A DNA stretch of 64,000 nt from a bacterium (GTDB lineage: Bacteria > Bacteroidota > Ignavibacteria > Ignavibacteriales > Ignavibacteriaceae), in NCBI GenBank assembly GCA_016716565.1, contig JADJWC010000004.1, positions 248,001-312,000 on the forward strand, given 5' to 3'. Each line of letters starts with the position of its first letter. The stretch's first letter is position 1. Shown here piece by piece: positions 9,252 to 18,125 of this stretch. Below the pieces are notes generated by a model. It saw only the letters and a list, made by a program, of their open reading frames with translations. It was not told where the DNA came from and made no database searches. A program made the position numbers and the translations under genes.

Positions 9252-11244
9252 TATTGATTATCACAAGCCATATGAATTTCAGACATACAATGTTCCCGGT
9301 GCGGTTGATCTTGGATATCTTGCAACAGTAGCGGGAACAGATCTTGTGACTTTACAGGATATGAATCCTGAGCTTACACAGCTAAGTACACCTCCGGATT
9401 TTCCCGGCGGTTATCCTCTCAAAATTCCAAAAGGTTCATACGAACAGTTCGCAGCACAAATGCAGAACATTCCGGAAACTGCTCGCAGGACATTTCTGGT
9501 TCACGAAGTCAGAAAGGGTGAGACACTCAGCAAAATTTCCAAAAAGTACGGAGTTTCAATTTATGAGCTTGCAGATGCTAATAATATTTCCACCAAATCG
9601 AAATTGTATGTAGGTGTGCCATTAAGAATTCCGGTTCTTGTTAATCCTAATGAGAATGATTACTCATACAATACAGATATTACCGTTGCCCAGGATAATG
9701 GAAATAATACTGATCAGGAATACGTCTCTCCATATCTATCACTAACCAGTAATGATGAAATATCAGTATCTGAAGAAAATGTTGTGGATGTTTCAGAATC
9801 TACGATTAATGAAGAACAGAATAAATCTTTAATCGCAGAATCTTTTACGGACGAAAAAGAAACCGTAGGCACTATTGATGCAATTGTCCCTGAAGGATTT
9901 GTTTCTGTTACTTACCGTGTTAAAAAGGATGACAGCTTACTCGGAATTGCAGATCTTTTTAATTCTAGAGTGAGTGATATTAGAAACTGGAACAATATAC
10001 CATATACTTCAACAATAAAAGTTGGGCAGCAAATAACTGTTTATGTACCTGAGGAACAGCAGAATTATTATGCAAGTCTGGACAAGAGTACAGAGATTGA
10101 AGAAAAGGCGCCGAAAGTATATGATGAAACCAGTAAACCTTCTTATGTTTATCACAAAATCAGCCGAGGCGAAAATCTTGGTTTAATAGCAACACAATAC
10201 GGCGTTAGTATTGCAGCCATAAAAGAATGGAATAATCTGAATTCCAATAAAATTGTTGCCGGTAAAAAATTAAAAATTTATACTGACGAAAATTATGCTC
10301 CGGTTAGCAAAGACTATGCTTCAAAAAATACAAAAGGTAATTTATATTATTATAAAGTGAAGAAAGGCGACACAATTAGTCAGATTGCAGAAAGATATCA
10401 CGTTTCTTCAGCTGAATTGAAAAAATGGAACGGACTTAAGAGCAATAATATAAAATCCGGACAGACGCTAAAACTTTACAGCAGTGAGACAAGCTCCAAC
10501 TTGGTCGAGAGTACAACAACATCATCCGGAAATGTTACATATCATAAAATTAAATCTGGTGAATCCTTGGGCAGCATTGCTGAATTATATAAAGTGACTG
10601 CTGCTGATTTAAGAGAATGGAATGACATTGATGGCAGTAAAATTATTGCTGGCAATACTCTGAAGATATATTCTGAAGAAATACCAACTACACCAACAAA
10701 TACTGGGTCACAGAAGACAGAATTGAATAGTGAATCAATTACACATCAGATTCAATCTGGCGAAACAATTATTGGTATTTCTGATTTATATGGTGTTTCG
10801 GTTGAGGAAATTAAAAGATGGAATAACCTGAGCAGCAGTAAAATTGTTGCAGGTAAGTCTTTAATCATCTACACAAACGGAAACGGGCATAATAAAGTAT
10901 CAAATACTAATGTAACCCTGAATAATACTGGACAATCAAAAGTTCATAAAGTAAAGAGAGGCGAAACACTTGGTGGTATCGCAATTAAATACAATGTGAG
11001 TCTTTCCAGTCTTCAGAAATTAAACAACATAAGCGGGAATAAAATTATTGTTGGACAGGAATTAAAAATTCCTGGCAGCAATTATAGTTCTATCAGTTCA
11101 AAAGATGGATACCATATTGTTGAAAGTGGTGAAACCCTTTATTCTATAGCGAATAAATACAAAACATCAGTTCAAAAAATTAAGACTTTAAACAATCTGT
11201 CTAATAGTAAAATAATGGTCGGGCAGAAATTAAAAATAGGTTGA
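9214..11244 (+). CDS. LysM-repeat part (3' half) of the frameshifted MltD-like transglycosylase
   Basis: Continues the protein above. Reading from CCT 9193 gives PQYIAVCMIAMDPVAYGF, the usual end of an MltD catalytic region. After it come a degenerate LysM-like segment and eight LysM modules of about 44 residues, each of the type GETL.xIA.xYxVS..xLkxWNnl....I..GqxLkIy. They are separated by Ser/Thr/Asn/Glu-rich linkers. LysM binds peptidoglycan glycan chains. Full-length protein would be about 995 residues, much longer than E. coli MltD, which has two LysM modules. ATG 9214 is only the first ATG in the frame, not a believable native start. A TPP riboswitch follows. Confidence 0.88.
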   Translation: MIAMDPVAYGFSNIDYHKPYEFQTYNVPGAVDLGYLATVAGTDLVTLQDMNPELTQLSTPPDFPGGYPLKIPKGSYEQFAAQMQNIPETARRTFLVHEVRKGETLSKISKKYGVSIYELADANNISTKSKLYVGVPLRIPVLVNPNENDYSYNTDITVAQDNGNNTDQEYVSPYLSLTSNDEISVSEENVVDVSESTINEEQNKSLIAESFTDEKETVGTIDAIVPEGFVSVTYRVKKDDSLLGIADLFNSRVSDIRNWNNIPYTSTIKVGQQITVYVPEEQQNYYASLDKSTEIEEKAPKVYDETSKPSYVYHKISRGENLGLIATQYGVSIAAIKEWNNLNSNKIVAGKKLKIYTDENYAPVSKDYASKNTKGNLYYYKVKKGDTISQIAERYHVSSAELKKWNGLKSNNIKSGQTLKLYSSETSSNLVESTTTSSGNVTYHKIKSGESLGSIAELYKVTAADLREWNDIDGSKIIAGNTLKIYSEEIPTTPTNTGSQKTELNSESITHQIQSGETIIGISDLYGVSVEEIKRWNNLSSSKIVAGKSLIIYTNGNGHNKVSNTNVTLNNTGQSKVHKVKRGETLGGIAIKYNVSLSSLQKLNNISGNKIIVGQELKIPGSNYSSISSKDGYHIVESGETLYSIANKYKTSVQKIKTLNNLSNSKIMVGQKLKIG

Positions 11245-11310
11245 ATTCGTATTATTAGTTTATTAAGTTTTAAGCCAGTAAGTATCGTTCTTTAAATAAT
11301 TATAAATTAT

Positions 11311-11422
<112 letters not shown>

Positions 11423-11459
11423 AAAAGCCTTCTCTAGATTTAGATATGATTAAGATTTT

Positions 11460-11505
11460 AGCCGTTTCTCCGAAGGAGTCCTTCGGACAATAAACGGCTT
11501 TTTTA
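11460..11505 (+). terminator. Riboswitch expression platform: intrinsic terminator
   Basis: AGCCGTTT (11460-11467) pairs with AAACGGCT (11492-11499), enclosing a nested hairpin TCCGAAGGAGTCCTTCGGA, and is followed by a run of T. The left arm AGCCGTTT can instead pair with the P1 3' strand AACGGGCT of the aptamer. That fits a classical switch: TPP bound, P1 closed, terminator formed, genes off. The TonB receptor gene starts 20 nt later with a GGAGGG ribosome site at 11515-11520. Confidence 0.85.
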
Positions 11506-11524
11506 TTTTAAACCGGAGGGTAAA

Positions 11525-14032
11525 ATGAAAATCTTATTCATTCTATTTTTCTTATTCTATTTTTCTTCGTTTGCACAGCAGCAATTAACCATCCAGGGTA
11601 AAGTCGTTGATGCAGAAACAAATTCACCGCTTTCGAATGTAAATATTTTTATTTCAAGAATTGCAGGAACCGGAACATTCTCCGATATTAATGGGGAATT
11701 CTTCCTGTCAGCAGAATTAAAGGATACAGATACTCTTTTAATAAGTCATCTTGGATACGAAACCGGAAAAGTAACTCTGAATCAATTACTTAGTATTCCT
11801 TCTGTGCAAGAAGCAACAGTGAATGTCATTTACACCTTTCATCTGAATAAAAAAGCAATACCATCGCAAACAATTCTTGTTGAAGCATCAGTCGGAGTGA
11901 AGGGAATTACTCCGATTGCTTTCGATCAGATCAAAGCCAAAGAGATCGAAAAAAAATATACTCTTTATGATGTGCCTAAATATTTGAGTGAACTTCCTTC
12001 CACAACATTCTATTCCGAAAGCGGAAACGGAATTGGTTACAATTATTTAAGCATTAGAGGTTTTGATCAAAGAAGAATAACAGTATCGATAAATGGCATT
12101 CCACAAAACGACCCGGAAGATCATAATGTTTATTGGCTGGATTTCCCTGACTTGTTAGCGAGCACAGAATTGATTCAAGTTCAGCGAGGAGCCGGTTCAG
12201 GAGTTTTTGGTTATCCGGCAATCGGTGGTTCAATAAATATTATCACATCAAATTTTTCGGACAAAACTAAACTTGAACTATCAGCTTCGTACGGTTCATA
12301 CGTAACAAGAAAATACTCAGCAGCTTTTTCAAGTGGATTAATTGATGAAAAATATTCTGTATATGCAAAGCTTGGACAAATCTTAAGTTCAGGATATAAG
12401 CAGCAAACCTGGGTAGATTTTAAAAGTTATTTTCTATCGGCAGTTAGGTATGATAAAAATCTAACGACTCAACTTAACTTTTTCGGTGGACCGGTTGCAG
12501 ATGGTTTGGGTTATACAGGTGTTGCTAAATTCGCAGTGAAGGATAAAAATCTGCGGAGAGAAAATTATTCATACTGGGAAGCTGATGACAATGGTTATAC
12601 TTATACTCTTCAACGCAGACCTGAAGAAATAGAAAACTTTTCCCAGCCGCATTTTGAACTGTTAAATGATTGGCAGATAAATGAAAGGTTAAAAATGAAC
12701 TCAGCTCTGTTTTTAGTTTTAGGTGAAGGCTTTTTTGATTATGATGGTTCGTGGTCAGTTTTTTATGATGATTATTTCAGGCTGAAGGAAAATGGATTTG
12801 ATACTTCATTCGTACCTACAAATGCTTTGATACGAGCGAAAGTTGAAAACAAACAATATGGTTGGATTCCAAGATTCAGTCTTGAACATTCAAACGGCAC
12901 TTTATTTTTCGGAGCTGAATTTCGGAAACACAATTCGATCCATTGGGGAGCAATAAATTATGCTGAAAATCTTCCTTCCGGAGTCACAAAAAATTATAAA
13001 TATTATTCTTATGAAGGAGCTAAAGATATTTTTAGTGTGTTCGTAAATGAATCATACAAAATAAATGAAACTTGGAACATACTTGGTGAATTACAACTTT
13101 CTTATCATAAATACAGATTATTTAATGAGGCGTATGTCGGAACTGATTTTTCGATCACTAACACTTTTCTGAATCCGAGAGTTGGAATTAACTTTAAGCC
13201 AATTCAGCCTCTGAATATTTATTTCTCCTTTGCCAGAGTTTCTCGTGAACCGCGACTGAAAGAATATTACGATGCAGCTGAATCAAGCGGGGGAGAAGTT
13301 CCTCAATTCCAGGTTAATGCAGATGGTTCCTATAATTTTGATGAACCGCTTGTTAAGCCAGAAACAATGAATGATTTTGAACTCGGTGCGGCATGGAATG
13401 AGGATAATCTATCGATTACTCTTAACTTTTTTTATATGTTATTTAAAGATGAAATCGTGAAAGACGGTCAGGTGGATAGATTCGGTCAGCCGACCACTGG
13501 AAATGTTGATCGTACTGTTCATATTGGCGCCGAGCTTTCTGCAATAATGAAACTCTGGAATGATCGTATTGAATTATTCGGGAATGCAACATTCAGCAAA
13601 AACACAATCGAAGAAGGCGGATTTTTTATCGATGAACAAAACTCAATTGACCTCAGCGGAAACAGGATAAGCGGGTTTCCTGATATGTTAGCCAATGTTG
13701 GTGTTGCAATTAATCACTCCGGTTTTTATCTAAGATTGACTGGCAAATATGTTGGTGAATTTTTCTCTGATAATTATGATAATAGACTTACATCTTATTT
13801 AACTCAATATCCTGGTTTTGTTGATTACGCTGATAACCTCAACGAAGCTTATTTTGTTTCAGACGTATTTTTGAGTTATGAATTTTCTTTACTGAATTTT
13901 TTAACTCCATGGAAAGTTTATCTGCAGGTTAATAATATTTTCGATAATTTGTATTCGGCTTATGCAATCGGTAAGGAATTTTTTCCAGCTGCTGAAAGAA
14001 ACTGGCTTGCTGGAGTACAGGTTGGGTTATAA
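11525..14032 (+). CDS. TonB-dependent outer membrane receptor, predicted thiamine (or precursor) uptake
   Basis: An 835-residue receptor. The signal peptide is residues 1-18. A carboxypeptidase-regulatory-like domain spans about 22-100 (IQGKVVDAETNSPLSNVNIF), as in Bacteroidetes receptors. The plug spans about 130-245, with LSIRGFDQRRITVSINGIP and VQRGAGSGVFGYPAIGGS. A 22-strand barrel fills the remainder and ends in RNWLAGVQVGL. Substrate is inferred from the TPP riboswitch directly upstream and the thiamine pyrophosphokinase downstream. Thiamine-regulated TonB receptors are known in Bacteroidetes, so thiamine, thiamine phosphate or a precursor is the likely ligand. ATG 11525 follows a strong GGAGGG site. 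Confidence 0.9.
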   Translation: MKILFILFFLFYFSSFAQQQLTIQGKVVDAETNSPLSNVNIFISRIAGTGTFSDINGEFFLSAELKDTDTLLISHLGYETGKVTLNQLLSIPSVQEATVNVIYTFHLNKKAIPSQTILVEASVGVKGITPIAFDQIKAKEIEKKYTLYDVPKYLSELPSTTFYSESGNGIGYNYLSIRGFDQRRITVSINGIPQNDPEDHNVYWLDFPDLLASTELIQVQRGAGSGVFGYPAIGGSINIITSNFSDKTKLELSASYGSYVTRKYSAAFSSGLIDEKYSVYAKLGQILSSGYKQQTWVDFKSYFLSAVRYDKNLTTQLNFFGGPVADGLGYTGVAKFAVKDKNLRRENYSYWEADDNGYTYTLQRRPEEIENFSQPHFELLNDWQINERLKMNSALFLVLGEGFFDYDGSWSVFYDDYFRLKENGFDTSFVPTNALIRAKVENKQYGWIPRFSLEHSNGTLFFGAEFRKHNSIHWGAINYAENLPSGVTKNYKYYSYEGAKDIFSVFVNESYKINETWNILGELQLSYHKYRLFNEAYVGTDFSITNTFLNPRVGINFKPIQPLNIYFSFARVSREPRLKEYYDAAESSGGEVPQFQVNADGSYNFDEPLVKPETMNDFELGAAWNEDNLSITLNFFYMLFKDEIVKDGQVDRFGQPTTGNVDRTVHIGAELSAIMKLWNDRIELFGNATFSKNTIEEGGFFIDEQNSIDLSGNRISGFPDMLANVGVAINHSGFYLRLTGKYVGEFFSDNYDNRLTSYLTQYPGFVDYADNLNEAYFVSDVFLSYEFSLLNFLTPWKVYLQVNNIFDNLYSAYAIGKEFFPAAERNWLAGVQVGL

Positions 14033-14041
14033 TTATTTGTA

Positions 14042-14062
14042 GCACAGATTTTTAATCTGTGC
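14042..14062. repeat. Short perfect inverted repeat between receptor and kinase genes
   Basis: GCACAGATT and AATCTGTGC (9+9) flank a TTT loop, starting 10 nt after the receptor stop and ending 14 nt before the kinase ATG. There is no T-run after it, so it is unlikely to be a terminator. It could stabilise the 3' end of the receptor message or be a member of a small dispersed palindrome family. Confidence 0.6.
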
Positions 14063-14076
14063 AACGGAGATCAAAA

Positions 14077-14730
14077 ATGAAAAAATGCATCATACTCGCT
14101 AACGGTAAATCACCTAAAAAAAGTATCATCACTTATTTTCAAAAAAGTGGATACAATACATTGATCTGTGCAGATGGCGGAGCAAACTCAGCATTAAAAA
14201 TGAAATTAGTTCCAGATATAATCATTGGTGATCTTGATTCAATATCAAAAAATACATTAAGAGAATTTAAGCCTATTTCAAAAATTATTCAGCTGAAACG
14301 GCAGAACGATACTGATGTTGAAAAATGTCTGAAGTATGCAATCAAAAATAAATTTGATGAAGCTTTGCTTGTTGGTGCAACCGGGAATCGACTAGATCAT
14401 ACGTTTTGTAATCTCGGAATTGTGTTGAAATTCTTCCTCAAAATAAAAATATCACTCATTGCTGAAAACTCATTTCTTAAAGCTTACACTGGTAAAATCG
14501 AACTCAAAACTATTCCGAATGAAACTATTTCACTTTACGGTATTTCACCAGAGACCAAAATAACTTCTAAAGGATTGAAGTACGAACTTACAAATACAGC
14601 ACTGCCGTTTGGTATCAGAGAAAGCACAAGCAACATCGCAATTAAAAATCCTATGAAGCTGAATATCAGCAACGGAGTTGTGTTTGTGATTCGTGATGTT
14701 AAAACTATGATTGAAAATGATCTCTTTTAG
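14077..14730 (+). CDS. Thiamine pyrophosphokinase (thiamine diphosphokinase)
   Basis: Transfers pyrophosphate from ATP to thiamine to make TPP directly, the salvage route. Motifs are CADGGANSAL near the N-terminus, PDIIIGDLDSI, QNDTDVEKCLKYA and GATGNRLDHT, the usual TPK order, followed by the C-terminal beta-rich TPK domain. ATG 14077 is chosen because a GGAGA site lies at 14066-14070. The in-frame GTG 14059 sits inside the preceding inverted repeat. It lies under the TPP riboswitch between the receptor and the symporter. Its last 14 nt overlap the symporter start, which indicates translational coupling. Confidence 0.93.
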   Translation: MKKCIILANGKSPKKSIITYFQKSGYNTLICADGGANSALKMKLVPDIIIGDLDSISKNTLREFKPISKIIQLKRQNDTDVEKCLKYAIKNKFDEALLVGATGNRLDHTFCNLGIVLKFFLKIKISLIAENSFLKAYTGKIELKTIPNETISLYGISPETKITSKGLKYELTNTALPFGIRESTSNIAIKNPMKLNISNGVVFVIRDVKTMIENDLF

Positions 14731-16102
14731 TTTTGCAGACATCCTGATAATTCTTGCATTCTTTGCTGCCATTTTATTTATTGGTTTTTACACGGGTCGA
14801 AGGACGGGGAATGATGCAAGTGATTATTTACTTTCTGGTAGAAAGCTGAGTTTATTTCTTTTCGTAGCAGTCAATGTTTCAACCTGGTATGGCGGAATAC
14901 TCGGAGTAGGTGAGTTTACTTATCGATACGGAATAGTCAGTTGGTTTACACAAGGATTTCCGTACTACATATTCGCTTTTCTCTTTGCAATATTCTTCGC
15001 AAAAAAAATACGTGAAGCTTCTCTATTTACAATTCCTGATAAGATGACTGAAGTCTATGGAAGGAATGTTGGATTACTTTCTGCGATAATTGTTTTTGTT
15101 CTCGTTTCACCTGCACCGTATCTGCTAATGACAGGAAATCTACTTTCGTTAATTTTTGATATTGATGTGATCCCAGCTCTTCTAATTTCACTTTTGCTTT
15201 CGATCGTTTATTTGATCAGAGGAGGATTTCGTTCAAACGTTTATGTGGATGTGTTTCAATTCTTTGTAATGTTTACTGGATTTATTCTGATTGTAATTTT
15301 TTCAGGTATGGAGTTTGGCTCATTTGATTTTCTTTCGTCATCTGTTCCTGAAAATCATTTGAATATTACAGGAGGAATGTCACCAACATTTTTAATTGTC
15401 TGGTTTTTAATTGCTCTGTGGACATTTGCAGATCCCGGTTTTCACCAAAGATGTTACGCAGCAAAATCAGGTAATATCGCTAAATGGGGAATCATCATCT
15501 CAATTTTTTTCTGGGCTTTATTTGATTTTTTAACAACTGCAACTGGTCTTTTTGCAAAAGGAGTCTTGCCTGAACTCGATAATCCCGTTCTTGCATTCCC
15601 GCTTTTTGCTGAGCAGGTTCTTCCATCCGGAATTAAAGGAATATTTTATGCAGCTCTTTTTGCAACTATTCTATCTACCCAAATCAGTTTTCTATTTTTA
15701 AGCGGAACAACTATCGGTCGTGACTTTATTTTCAGAGTCAGTAGGTTTGAAAATGAAAACAGGATAAAAACTTATACAATTATAGGTTTGTTAATTTCTG
15801 GAATTGCAGCAACACTCCTTGCTTATTTCATTCCTTCCGTAATTGAAATTTGGTATACAATAGGTTCATTGTTTATCCCAGGTATTATATTACCGGTCGT
15901 CAGTGCATATTATCACAAGTTAAAAGTATCGAAAAAAATTATTTTGATTGAAATGACTGCAGCGTTTATTTCTGCAACAATTTGGTATTTTGTGCGAGAT
16001 AAATTTTCTGAAGTAATAATTTTGAAAGAGATTGAGCCAATGTTGGTTGGGCTGGTTTTCGCTTTTTTAACACATCTTGCCGGATTATTTTCCCCAAAAT
16101 AA
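14717..16102 (+). CDS. Sodium:solute symporter (SSS family), candidate thiamine transporter
   Basis: A 461-residue inner-membrane protein with about 13 hydrophobic segments and the SSS fold. The N-terminal region GFYTGRRTGNDASDYLLSGR and the NVSTWYGGILGVGEFTYRYG block in the second or third helix are family hallmarks. Further SSS segments include LIRGGFRSNVYVDVFQF and a conserved FADPGFHQRCYAAKS. It overlaps the thiamine pyrophosphokinase by 14 nt and is the last gene of the TPP-riboswitch unit. Na+-driven import of thiamine or its pyrimidine precursor is inferred from context. The SSS family also transports sugars, proline, pantothenate and other solutes. Confidence 0.85.
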   Translation: MISFSFADILIILAFFAAILFIGFYTGRRTGNDASDYLLSGRKLSLFLFVAVNVSTWYGGILGVGEFTYRYGIVSWFTQGFPYYIFAFLFAIFFAKKIREASLFTIPDKMTEVYGRNVGLLSAIIVFVLVSPAPYLLMTGNLLSLIFDIDVIPALLISLLLSIVYLIRGGFRSNVYVDVFQFFVMFTGFILIVIFSGMEFGSFDFLSSSVPENHLNITGGMSPTFLIVWFLIALWTFADPGFHQRCYAAKSGNIAKWGIIISIFFWALFDFLTTATGLFAKGVLPELDNPVLAFPLFAEQVLPSGIKGIFYAALFATILSTQISFLFLSGTTIGRDFIFRVSRFENENRIKTYTIIGLLISGIAATLLAYFIPSVIEIWYTIGSLFIPGIILPVVSAYYHKLKVSKKIILIEMTAAFISATIWYFVRDKFSEVIILKEIEPMLVGLVFAFLTHLAGLFSPK

Positions 16103-16159
16103 TATTTACTTTCGATTCGTAATTATCTAAGTTAGTATTAAATTTTAATGGGGTTTGCT

Positions 16160-17431
16160 ATGAAATCATTTTTCATCATAATTTTTTCTCTTCTTCTGTT
16201 TTGTCTCCCAATAAATGCACAAGAAGGTTGGCAGAAATATTTAAGAGTTTCATCTTCTAGGTTGGAAGACATTCAATTTATTGATGAAAATCATGGAACC
16301 GTCGTTGGCTTGAATGGTACAATCGTAAAAACAAATGACGGGGGTGAAACCTGGAATGCTCAATATAGCGGAACTACATACGCACTTAGCAGTGTTTGTT
16401 ATGTAGATACTAATATTGGAACAATAGTGGGGTCAATGGGAACTATTCTCAGAACTACCGATGGGGGAGCGAATTGGGTGAACCAATCGATCGTAGATAC
16501 TATGAGTTTACAAACGGTTTATTTCTCAGATGAAAATATTGGTACTGCTGTAGGATGGGTGCTTGAAAATTTTCAAAGTAAAGCCTTAATCTTGAGAACA
16601 ACAGATGGAGGTGAAAACTGGAATATCCAGAATCAATTGAGTGGAACAGGATCTGATCCTGCCCTCTTTGGGGTGTACTTTAAGAATACAAATGAGGGTA
16701 TTGCTGTGGGAAGTTATGGTATGGTATTAACAACAACCGACGGAGGGCAAAATTGGATTTATCATTTTCATGGACTCTACTACAACTATAAAGGACTTTA
16801 TTTTCTAGATGAAAATAATGGATGGGCAGTTGGCCATTATACGGCAAGCAATGGTCTTCTACGAAAAACAACTAATATGGGTATCACTTGGCAAACTCAA
16901 ATATTCGGGACACCTGGAAATCCAGGGCCACTTAATGATGTTTATTTTAGTGACGTGAATTATGGTACAGCTATTGGTCAAGGGAGGACTCTTCGAACAA
17001 CTAATGGGGGTGCGAATTGGATTACTATACTAACTGGGACTCTTGATGATTTTACTGGCGTATATTTTACTGATGAAAATAAAGGTTGGATGATTGATAA
17101 TTATGGGTGGCTGTACCGTACGACAAATGGTGGTGTTTCATATATTGAAAATGAAGTTAATAATTCGATTGAGTTCCAGTTAAGCCAAAACTATCCCAAT
17201 CCATTCAATCCTTCAACAAATATAAAATATCAATTACCTGAATTCGGTTTTGTTACGCTAAAAGTTTATGATATTCTCGGAAGAGAAGTCGCTACTCTTG
17301 TTAACGAAGAAAAACCTGCCGGTGAATATGAAATTGAGTTTGACGGAACTGGTTTAACAAACGGTATATATTTTTATCAGCTTAAGGCAGGTGACTTTGT
17401 TGAGACGAAGAAGATGGTTCTTATAAGATAG
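16160..17431 (+). CDS. Secreted Asp-box (YCF48-like) beta-propeller protein with T9SS sorting domain
   Basis: About 423 residues. The signal peptide ends near NAQEG. It is followed by about seven Asp-box repeats (TNDGGETW, TTDGGANW, TTDGGENW, TTDGGQNW, TTNGGANW and weaker copies) spaced 40-55 residues apart, which predicts a YCF48/BNR-like propeller. The C-terminal 85 residues are a type A T9SS sorting domain with QNYPNPFNPST, VYDILGREVATLV, GIYFYQLKAG and a final KKMVLIR. The protein is probably exported and attached to the cell surface or released. The second ATG (16160) is chosen because GGGG at 16150-16153 serves it. Ligand or enzymatic role unknown. Confidence 0.85.
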   Translation: MKSFFIIIFSLLLFCLPINAQEGWQKYLRVSSSRLEDIQFIDENHGTVVGLNGTIVKTNDGGETWNAQYSGTTYALSSVCYVDTNIGTIVGSMGTILRTTDGGANWVNQSIVDTMSLQTVYFSDENIGTAVGWVLENFQSKALILRTTDGGENWNIQNQLSGTGSDPALFGVYFKNTNEGIAVGSYGMVLTTTDGGQNWIYHFHGLYYNYKGLYFLDENNGWAVGHYTASNGLLRKTTNMGITWQTQIFGTPGNPGPLNDVYFSDVNYGTAIGQGRTLRTTNGGANWITILTGTLDDFTGVYFTDENKGWMIDNYGWLYRTTNGGVSYIENEVNNSIEFQLSQNYPNPFNPSTNIKYQLPEFGFVTLKVYDILGREVATLVNEEKPAGEYEIEFDGTGLTNGIYFYQLKAGDFVETKKMVLIR

Positions 17432-17479
17432 AGAAAGCCGTCGGAGACTAGCCTTGCCAAAAGCGGGATCAAAATTATG

Positions 17480-17518
17480 AGTAAGAGTAGGCGATGGAAA
17501 TCTCCATTTCTTACTTTT
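17480..17518 (+). terminator. Possible weak terminator after the Asp-box gene
   Basis: AGTAAG (17480-17485) can pair with CTTACT (17510-17515), enclosing ATGGA/TCCAT (17494-17498 and 17502-17506), followed by a short T-run. The stem is interrupted and AT-rich, so this is tentative. The rest of 17432-17595 shows only the AT-rich leader of the hicB gene. Confidence 0.35.
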
Positions 17519-17547
17519 ACTATTTAATAAGAATTGTATATTATGTG

Positions 17548-17561
17548 AATTATGGATAATT
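17548..17561. promoter_or_regulatory. Palindrome upstream of hicB, possible operator
   Basis: AATTAT-GG-ATAATT is a perfect 6+2+6 palindrome 34 nt before the hicB start, just downstream of a TATATT-like -10 element. Toxin-antitoxin operons are often autoregulated at such sites. The short HicB here shows no clear DNA-binding domain, so the role is speculative. Confidence 0.3.
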
Positions 17562-17595
17562 TCGAATCGATTAAAAAACACTCAGGTAAATATTT

Positions 17596-17820
17596 ATGAA
17601 ATTATATAATTATAAAGTTGTTGTCGAAGAATGTGAGGAAGGTGGATTTTACGCCGAATGTCCTGCTTTCCCTGGCTGCCATGTAGAAGGTGAAACTTAT
17701 GAAGAAACTATGAAAGAGATGAAGGAAGCTATTAAAGTATTTATAAATGACTACATCTCCCGAAACGAGGACCTGCCAACTGATCACTTCGCTGTTACTT
17801 CAGTTCAAATCGGAATATGA
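17596..17820 (+). CDS. hicB: HicB-family antitoxin
   Basis: A 74-residue protein of the HicB-like fold. KVVVEECEEGGFYAECPAFP then GCHVEGETYEETMKEMKEAI is the standard HicB core (partial RNase H-like), and it binds and neutralises HicA. The family often has a C-terminal ribbon-helix-helix or HTH domain for autoregulation; none is seen here because the protein stops at FAVTSVQIGI. The stop codon overlaps the hicA start by 4 nt (ATGA). The order antitoxin-toxin is common in this family, although the E. coli hicAB operon is reversed. Confidence 0.88.
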   Translation: MKLYNYKVVVEECEEGGFYAECPAFPGCHVEGETYEETMKEMKEAIKVFINDYISRNEDLPTDHFAVTSVQIGI

Positions 17821-18050
17821 CCAGCTTCTTTCCTGATATAAATTCAAAACAAATAATTAAGGTTATAGAAAAGCTTGGCTTTGCGCTTATCAGACAGAGC
17901 GGGACAAGTCACGCTGTTTACCGAAGGGCAAATGATGGTCGTAGAACTACAATCCCTGTTCACGGAAGTAAATCATTAAAAAGAAGAACTATAAAATCAA
18001 TTTGTAAAGACGTTGGAATAACAATTGAACAACTGAAGGAATTACTTTAA
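17817..18050 (+). CDS. hicA: HicA-family mRNA interferase toxin
   Basis: A 77-residue protein with the dsRBD-like HicA fold. It has IIKVIEKLGFALIRQSGTSH with the predicted catalytic His32 in the GTSH motif, then a Thr/Ile-Pro-x-His stretch (TTIPVHGSKSLKRRTIKSIC) and a C-terminal helix ending in QLKELL. HicA cleaves mRNA in a translation-independent way when free of HicB. All core features are present, so the toxin looks intact. It is translationally coupled to hicB and convergent with terC, which ends 75 nt away. Confidence 0.9.
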   Translation: MTSFFPDINSKQIIKVIEKLGFALIRQSGTSHAVYRRANDGRRTTIPVHGSKSLKRRTIKSICKDVGITIEQLKELL

Positions 18051-18125
18051 TATACCTCAATAAGAGAATTAATTTTATTACTCAGGATTTGAAAAAATAA
18101 TCTTCTCTTACTCATACTCTTTTTC

